NCBI GenBank assembly: GCA_020186115.1
Contig: WSYJ01000099.1
Span: 496,001-560,000, forward strand
From: Histomonas meleagridis
Lineage: Eukaryota; Parabasalia; Tritrichomonadida; Dientamoebidae
DNA length: 64,000 nucleotides
Direction: 5' to 3'
The notes under the pieces are model-generated. The model had not been told where the DNA came from. It saw only the letters and a program-made list of their open reading frames with translations, and made no database searches. Positions 58,985 through 64,000 of this stretch are shown here, piece by piece (the stretch's first letter is position 1; each line of letters starts with the position of its first letter). Made by a program: the position numbers and the translations under genes.

Positions 58985-60298
58985 ATGGATGAAACTTATC
59001 ATAGATCTAATTCTAGGCAGCGTAAAAAAGAGCAACACATTGAAAAACAACACGAAGACCTTCAAGCAAAATTTGCAAGTGTATCTGCTAGTTTCCCATA
59101 TCTCGGATTTGCAAGTGGGGATATAACTGAAACTCCAAATGGATTCGATGGAGAATTGCCACAAAATGCAAATCTTCTCATGTGGAGTACAGATATGCTA
59201 TACAAGCTTAGATCAGAATTAATTGCGTTAAGCATTGAAACAGATTCCATTCAAATGGAAGTTCAACAAAAAGCTTCAAAATCTCTTGAAGAGGTTTTCA
59301 GCCAATTGAAGGAAGAAGAGACTTCTCAATCACTTCAATTTTTTTCTCTTGGTAGAACCACAGAACCGGAAAAATATGATGAGGAGTTCGGTTACATACC
59401 ATCAAGGTCTTCATCTCCACATCCAGTAGAGAAGATAGAGCCAGAACAGAAAATCAAAATCAAAGATCGATCATCAACAGGACAAAGATCTCGTCAAACA
59501 GAGTCACAACAATCAATACTTTCGAAGCAAGACAATATATGGGTTAACACGGATTTATTTATGAAGCCTATTGAAAGTTTTTCAAAAATCAATCATATTT
59601 TGAACCAATCAAGAAAAGTTGAAATCCAATCCCAAGAAATTGGGCCTCATTATTCAACGACCATTCTTCGTAACCATGATATTTCTGAAGCACTTAAATC
59701 GAGACTTATTCTTCCGAAATCAACAAATGATGAATCTCGAAAAAATTCTGTCCGACTCCATCGAAGGCTTGTTTCTGCTCTAATTCCAATTCGCCCCACT
59801 GAGCAAACGATTAACAAATCAAAATCAGTTATAAATCTTCTTGATGGCGATTCTTACATATCTGAAGAACTTGAAAAACAAAGTCTTATGCACCAAAAAG
59901 TAAAATCAATGAATACTAATGGTACGCCTACGGTAAGTGGACTAGGTATTTCTCATTATGGCAACTTAAGTTTTAAGGAACGTCTTGAATTAGAACTTGA
60001 ATCTCTTGAATTAGTCAACCCTATGAGTAATATTACAGACAACAACTGCCCCGTCATGAGGAGTCTCATCGAAAAGGTGAATTCTCAGGATCAAGTCATT
60101 GGAATGGCAAATCAAATGAAGCAACGCGTCAAGCAAACGATAGCTGTAAACAAGTCAAAATTCGACGATAGAATTAATTATGGGAAGCAATGGGATAAAG
60201 CTCTGAGAGATTATCTTGAAAAACAAGAACAGCTAAAGAACATGAAGAAAAAGAAAAATCAACACAGGCGCTCGGAGTATGAAGACGAAATTATTTAA
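58985..60298 (+). CDS. Ada3-like protein (SAGA histone-acetyltransferase module), putative
   Basis: 437 residues. The first 330 are low-complexity, Ser/Gln/charged (KIEPEQKIKIKDRSS). The last 100 resemble the Ada3 C-terminal domain: LSFKERLELELESLELVNPM, then VMRSLIEKVNSQDQVIGMAN, VKQTIAVNKSKFDDR and ending YLEKQEQLKNMKKKKNQHRR. In Ada3 this helical region follows the pattern ...RL..EL..LGLL and ...L...N... used for the Ada2-Gcn5 module. The match is by pattern, not by long identity. A different small nuclear adaptor remains possible. Intact; divergent promoter shared with the HAL2-like gene. Confidence 0.5.
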   Translation: MDETYHRSNSRQRKKEQHIEKQHEDLQAKFASVSASFPYLGFASGDITETPNGFDGELPQNANLLMWSTDMLYKLRSELIALSIETDSIQMEVQQKASKSLEEVFSQLKEEETSQSLQFFSLGRTTEPEKYDEEFGYIPSRSSSPHPVEKIEPEQKIKIKDRSSTGQRSRQTESQQSILSKQDNIWVNTDLFMKPIESFSKINHILNQSRKVEIQSQEIGPHYSTTILRNHDISEALKSRLILPKSTNDESRKNSVRLHRRLVSALIPIRPTEQTINKSKSVINLLDGDSYISEELEKQSLMHQKVKSMNTNGTPTVSGLGISHYGNLSFKERLELELESLELVNPMSNITDNNCPVMRSLIEKVNSQDQVIGMANQMKQRVKQTIAVNKSKFDDRINYGKQWDKALRDYLEKQEQLKNMKKKKNQHRRSEYEDEII

Positions 60299-60775
60299 AA
60301 ATCTTGTAAATAAATTTGCTTTTGTTTTGTAATTACAAAAATTTAAGCAATTCGGTATTCAGTTAAACATTTTAATGTGTTAGTTGAATTCTATTGTTCT
60401 TATTATTGTAATAGTAAAAAATAGTGAATTTTTTCATACATTTCCTTCATTTGATTTGAATCCATTTTAAACCTTTTTGTATTTATTAATTATTATTTGA
60501 AATATTTTATGTATTTTAAGACACAAAATATATTTTCAGTAATTTTTAGCTTCTGTGAAAGCGCTGTTCACATCAGGATGATAATAAATATAAAATCTTT
60601 CCCTCATTTATTAAATATTTAACGACAATCGCAGTATTAAGTGTTGTAGTTCGGGAATATTGGATTATAGTCTGATTCAAAGGTGTTACTCATCAGATGT
60701 GTTATCATTGAAGATTTACCTACAGGACTTGTTTCCACATCACAACAGGATATTTAATCATCTCATGATTTACAC
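60299..60775. other. Intergenic region
   Basis: About 480 nt, AT-rich, no gene or RNA seen. Confidence 0.45.
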
Positions 60776-61397
60776 ATGACTAAAATTTCCAACCTCTTGA
60801 TATATTCCATATACAAACGCCTGCAACTAACTGTGGAAACTAAGAGTTACGACTTCTCTGTTTATCTTTTGGGATCTAGTTGTGTAGGTAAATCTTCAAT
60901 AATAATGCGTCTATTACATAACAAGTTTTCTACAGTATTTAATCCAACATTAGATGATTACTATAAATATTCTCTAGAAGTTGATGGTGAGGTAACAAAA
61001 CATGAAATTGGTACTGCTGGTCAACATTGACCACGAATCTTTTCCAAGATTTTATAAGGATGGAAACCAAGATTTTATAAATGTTTATTCCATAAATGAT
61101 CGCTTATCTTTCATAGAGGCCAAAGAACATTGTACGAATATATTAAAAACAAAACAGTATGTTAATGTTCCAATTATCTTATGCGCGAATAAATGCGATT
61201 TTGAAGATTCTAAACGTGTTATTAGCAGACAACTAGGCGAAGAACTCGCAGCAATGTTCAACGCAAAATAATTTGAAACATCAGCTGCTTTGTCCTTCGG
61301 TATCACCGAAGCATTTTCTGCCATGGCTAGAATGCTGAGAGAGATGAATCCCAAAATTACTAGTAATAATCCCAAAAAGAATTGTGTTATTTCCTAA
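60776..61397 (+). pseudogene. Ras-family small GTPase pseudogene
   Basis: The first frame (60776-61027) has the P-loop YLLGSSCVGKSSI, switch I region NPTLDDYYKYSLEVDGE and the start of switch II (IGTAGQ), ending in TGA. A second frame, from about 61020, continues with ESFPRFYKDGNQDFINVYSI, DRLSFIEAKEHC, VPIILCANKCDFED (NK.D guanine motif) and GEELAAMFNAK. A TAA at 61269 is then followed in frame by FETSAALSFGI (G5 SA motif) and ends with NPKKNCVIS (CaaX-like, stop 61395). One frameshift and one nonsense change break an otherwise complete 205-residue Ras/Rap-type protein. All five guanine-binding motifs remain, so the loss is recent. Confidence 0.88.
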
Positions 61398-61667
61398 AAA
61401 ATTTATATAAATTTATTTTTAAATATATATAATAATTAAATAGCATGAATTACGATAAATATCATATATGTATACGTTGAAAAACATATGTTGTTATTGA
61501 AAAATCTTTTTATTTAATCCTTTTAGGTCATGTGAATCATTTTCTTTTGCATTTTTATTTGAAAGTAAAATTTCTAAATTTGTATAAACTATTCAAAAAA
61601 GTGTTTTTTGAATGGAAATTTTTACTTTGGCCAAAGCAAAAAAATTGCATTAAGGTTTTGATTCCCA
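61398..61667. other. Intergenic region
   Basis: Very AT-rich, 270 nt; promoter of the tRNase Z gene expected at the right edge but no initiator I can define with confidence. Confidence 0.35.
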
Positions 61668-63461
61668 ATGAAATATGAAATAGTGATTCTTTCATCTCGA
61701 ACATTAGATAGTGATCCATCAGTTGCCTTATTTTTTGATGATGCATTTTACATTTTCAATATTCCAGATTTAACACAAAGAGTCTTTTTTGAAATTAGAA
61801 TGAAATTTTCAAAATTAAAGCATTTTTTCCTTACAAGCCTTAACTCAGATGCTATGGGTGGTTTTCAAGGTCTTGCTATTTCTTCTTTTGAAGCCAAAAA
61901 ATTTCCTGTTAATTATTCAGCGCCAGAAGGATTCAATGAAATACTAGAAACATATTCAAAATTACATACAAACTTTGAACTTATTCCATCAATAATTAAA
62001 AATTATGTTGATTCTAACATATCTGTAACTGAACATAAATTAGTAAATTCTGTTGCATATCAAGTAAAGCTTTGTGACATTCCAGGGAAATTTTTACCCG
62101 AAAAAGCCATTCAAATTGGTGTTCCCAAAGGTCCTTTATTCAAGGATTTAGTAATGGGGAAAAATGTCACATTACCTAATGGAACCATTGTAACACCTGA
62201 TTTGGTTAAAGCACCTCCTCACATTGGGGAAACTGTCTTTTTTGTTAATTGTTATTCTCCATCAGATATTCAATGTCTTCCAACCGATTGTAATACCTTT
62301 GATTTTGTTGTTCATTTCACTCATCCTAGTCTCCTTTTTACACCCGAATATCTCTCACACTTTGACCCCAATCAAAAATCCGTTTGTTTCTCCGAAACTG
62401 GTCACATCACATTTCATTCGATTTCAGAGCTTTACACCGCAAGCATACAAATTTCTAACCGTCTTTGGCACCCCCTAATCGAATACGACGTACTTCAACA
62501 GATTGAACTTCCACTAGGTTTTCATGAAGGTCATCCTAAACTTCAATACGCATTTGCCCCATTTGATAAGAGACGTTTTATAGAACCCACAATTGAAAAT
62601 ATTGAACCTCATCTTGAAGAACCACTTCCACAATTTAATGATTTTATGGTAACATTTCTTGGCACAGGTTCCACGTATCCATCTAAATATCGAAATGTAT
62701 CCGGAATATTAATCCATACACATTCTGGATACATTGTTCTTGATGCTGGTGAAGGATTTGCATTTCAACTTCAACGCAAGTATGGTCCGAATAATTTACG
62801 CCACATACTATCCAATATTCTTTGTATTTGGATATCACATATTCATGGCGATCATCATTTTGGCTTATATCAACTCTTACAAAAGCGGTCATTACTCTGC
62901 AACACTCCTGTACCACTTATTTGCCATCCATTAATCGAACGTCACATGCAAACCATCCAACAAAAAGTCGGCTCATTAAATTACATTTATTATCCACACA
63001 ACGAAACCTTCAAAACGGGAAACACAGTCATCGAATCGATCCCCGTCATCCATTGTATTGATTCCTATGGCTGCGTCTGTACAATCGACGGCGGATGGCG
63101 TGTTGCATACAGCGGCGATCGCGCGTCAACAGATAACTTTCCGAAAGTTGTCGGATGTTGCGACTTGTTAATACACGAGGCAACATTCACCGACGATCTC
63201 ATCGAGAACGCGATCGAGAAGAAACATTGCACATTAGGGCAGGCGATCAATGCGGGCGTGGAAGCGAACGCGAGGTACGTGATAATGACGCACTTTAGTC
63301 AGAGGTATCCGAAGGTTCCGGTGTTCAACGACGAGAACGAAAACATCGCGTTCGCATTCGATTATATGTCGTGTAAGTTTGAGGATATTGAGGAGTTGTG
63401 TAAGGTGTGTCCGGAGGTAATGAAATTAATACAGGAAAGAGAAGAAAAGGACGAGAAATAA
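61668..63461 (+). CDS. tRNase Z, long form (ELAC2-like)
   Basis: 597 residues. The N-terminal half is a degenerate metallo-beta-lactamase domain with the substrate-binding arm (SLNSDAMGGFQGLAISSFEA), and the C-terminal half is catalytic: VTFLGTGSTYPSKYRNVSGI, LDAGEGF, HIHGDHHFGL (H391, H393, D395, H396), YSGDRAS, HEATFTDD and MTHFSQRYPKVP. This is the long form of tRNase Z, found only in eukaryotes, which cuts 3' trailers off pre-tRNA. The HEAT and HFSQR motifs are intact. The last 400 nt are far richer in G+C than the first 1,000. Complete gene with a clear ATG. Confidence 0.95.
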   Translation: MKYEIVILSSRTLDSDPSVALFFDDAFYIFNIPDLTQRVFFEIRMKFSKLKHFFLTSLNSDAMGGFQGLAISSFEAKKFPVNYSAPEGFNEILETYSKLHTNFELIPSIIKNYVDSNISVTEHKLVNSVAYQVKLCDIPGKFLPEKAIQIGVPKGPLFKDLVMGKNVTLPNGTIVTPDLVKAPPHIGETVFFVNCYSPSDIQCLPTDCNTFDFVVHFTHPSLLFTPEYLSHFDPNQKSVCFSETGHITFHSISELYTASIQISNRLWHPLIEYDVLQQIELPLGFHEGHPKLQYAFAPFDKRRFIEPTIENIEPHLEEPLPQFNDFMVTFLGTGSTYPSKYRNVSGILIHTHSGYIVLDAGEGFAFQLQRKYGPNNLRHILSNILCIWISHIHGDHHFGLYQLLQKRSLLCNTPVPLICHPLIERHMQTIQQKVGSLNYIYYPHNETFKTGNTVIESIPVIHCIDSYGCVCTIDGGWRVAYSGDRASTDNFPKVVGCCDLLIHEATFTDDLIENAIEKKHCTLGQAINAGVEANARYVIMTHFSQRYPKVPVFNDENENIAFAFDYMSCKFEDIEELCKVCPEVMKLIQEREEKDEK

Positions 63462-64000
63462 ATATATAAATAAAATTTGATATGTTTTGATTTTAATATA
63501 ATGTATATCACCAGAGTAATGTATGTGAATAATTGAATTAAATAATATATTATTATGTCGTATCGAGACCAAAAGCTGTGCTTTGAAAATATGCAAATAA
63601 TTTGATTCGTTACTTTGCTGTTTCATTACAGAATTCTGGTTGTGGAAAATTAGCAGCATTTTTCAATCGGTTTTGATAGAATAACGTTCAAAAAGTGAAA
63701 CCGATTTTTTCCAGTTTAATTGTAAACTTTTCGAACAAAAAAAGAAACGATACAGGGGTGCCTCGAAGTCAATGGAGAATTTATAAGTGATTTCCAAGGT
63801 CCGAAGATGAAAAACCAGAGAATTTCTAGTAAAGGGTTTTTTTCCGCATCCTGCTTTGACTTTAAAAATTAAAATAAAAGACGATTATAATGTAATAAAA
63901 TTATCAAAAATCAAAACTTTACGATTACCTTTGATATGTTCCAAAGCATCACAATAATCACACACACATAAAAAAGTTAAACATCGAAGTAATTAATTAA
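63462..64000. other. Intergenic region at the window end
   Basis: About 540 nt, no gene recognised. AAACCGATTTTT lies at about 63698 and ACAGGGGTGCCTCGAAG at about 63754. Confidence 0.4.

Overview
The window looks like nuclear DNA of a parabasalid protist (a trichomonad, most likely Tritrichomonas or a close relative). The evidence is: strongly AT-rich sequence; compact, mostly intronless eukaryotic genes; a BspA-type TpLRR surface protein; a DUF3447/ankyrin protein of the kind expanded in trichomonads; TCA-type initiator motifs a few bases before start codons; a Merlin (IS1016-like) DNA transposon; and many decayed gene copies. Genus and species cannot be fixed from sequence alone. Stops are TAA, TAG and TGA, so the standard code fits. 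Several start codons were moved to the first in-frame ATG because longer open frames begin with GTG or TTG.

Layout. 0-5 kb: an HSP90 pseudogene, an unknown small gene, a DHHC acyltransferase and a PHO80-like cyclin that contains a 23-nt intron. 5-10 kb: CK2 beta, a repeat-rich protein, a shattered CCT-eta chaperonin pseudogene. 10-18 kb: BspA-like LRR protein, ATP23 protease, ribosomal protein eL38, a COPI-associated membrane protein, ER Hsp70 (BiP). 18-25 kb: profilin, a divergent actin-like protein, an importin-beta family receptor (stop codons of the last two overlap), a multi-pass RING protein. 25-37 kb: broken membrane-protein genes, NAPRT, a RasGEF with a CaaX-like end, a broken DUF3447 gene, a RAD23-like shuttle, an alpha/beta hydrolase and two clusters of ankyrin modules separated by intron-like spacers. 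37-47 kb: a 1,100-residue coiled-coil protein, a DENN protein, a broken surface-protein gene, and an accessory patch with a 26-bp perfect hairpin, a decayed Merlin transposase, a 226-bp ATT/TTA microsatellite and 51-nt inverted repeats on either side. 46-64 kb: a membrane thioredoxin, a Cdc20/Cdh1 protein, an EF-hand protein, a RIC1-like protein, a BRO1 protein, a mitochondrial-carrier protein lacking an ATG, a HAL2-like phosphatase, an Ada3-like protein, a Ras pseudogene and long-form tRNase Z.

The genes are unrelated housekeeping, trafficking and signalling functions, not an operon or single pathway. Trafficking is well represented (DENN, RIC1-like, BRO1, COPI-associated, DHHC, RasGEF). The most interesting signals are the ultra-short intron and its resemblance at the 3' end to the ankyrin spacers, a recurrent AACCGT/ACGGTT element near start codons, and an unusually high load of recent pseudogenes whose frames can still be followed.
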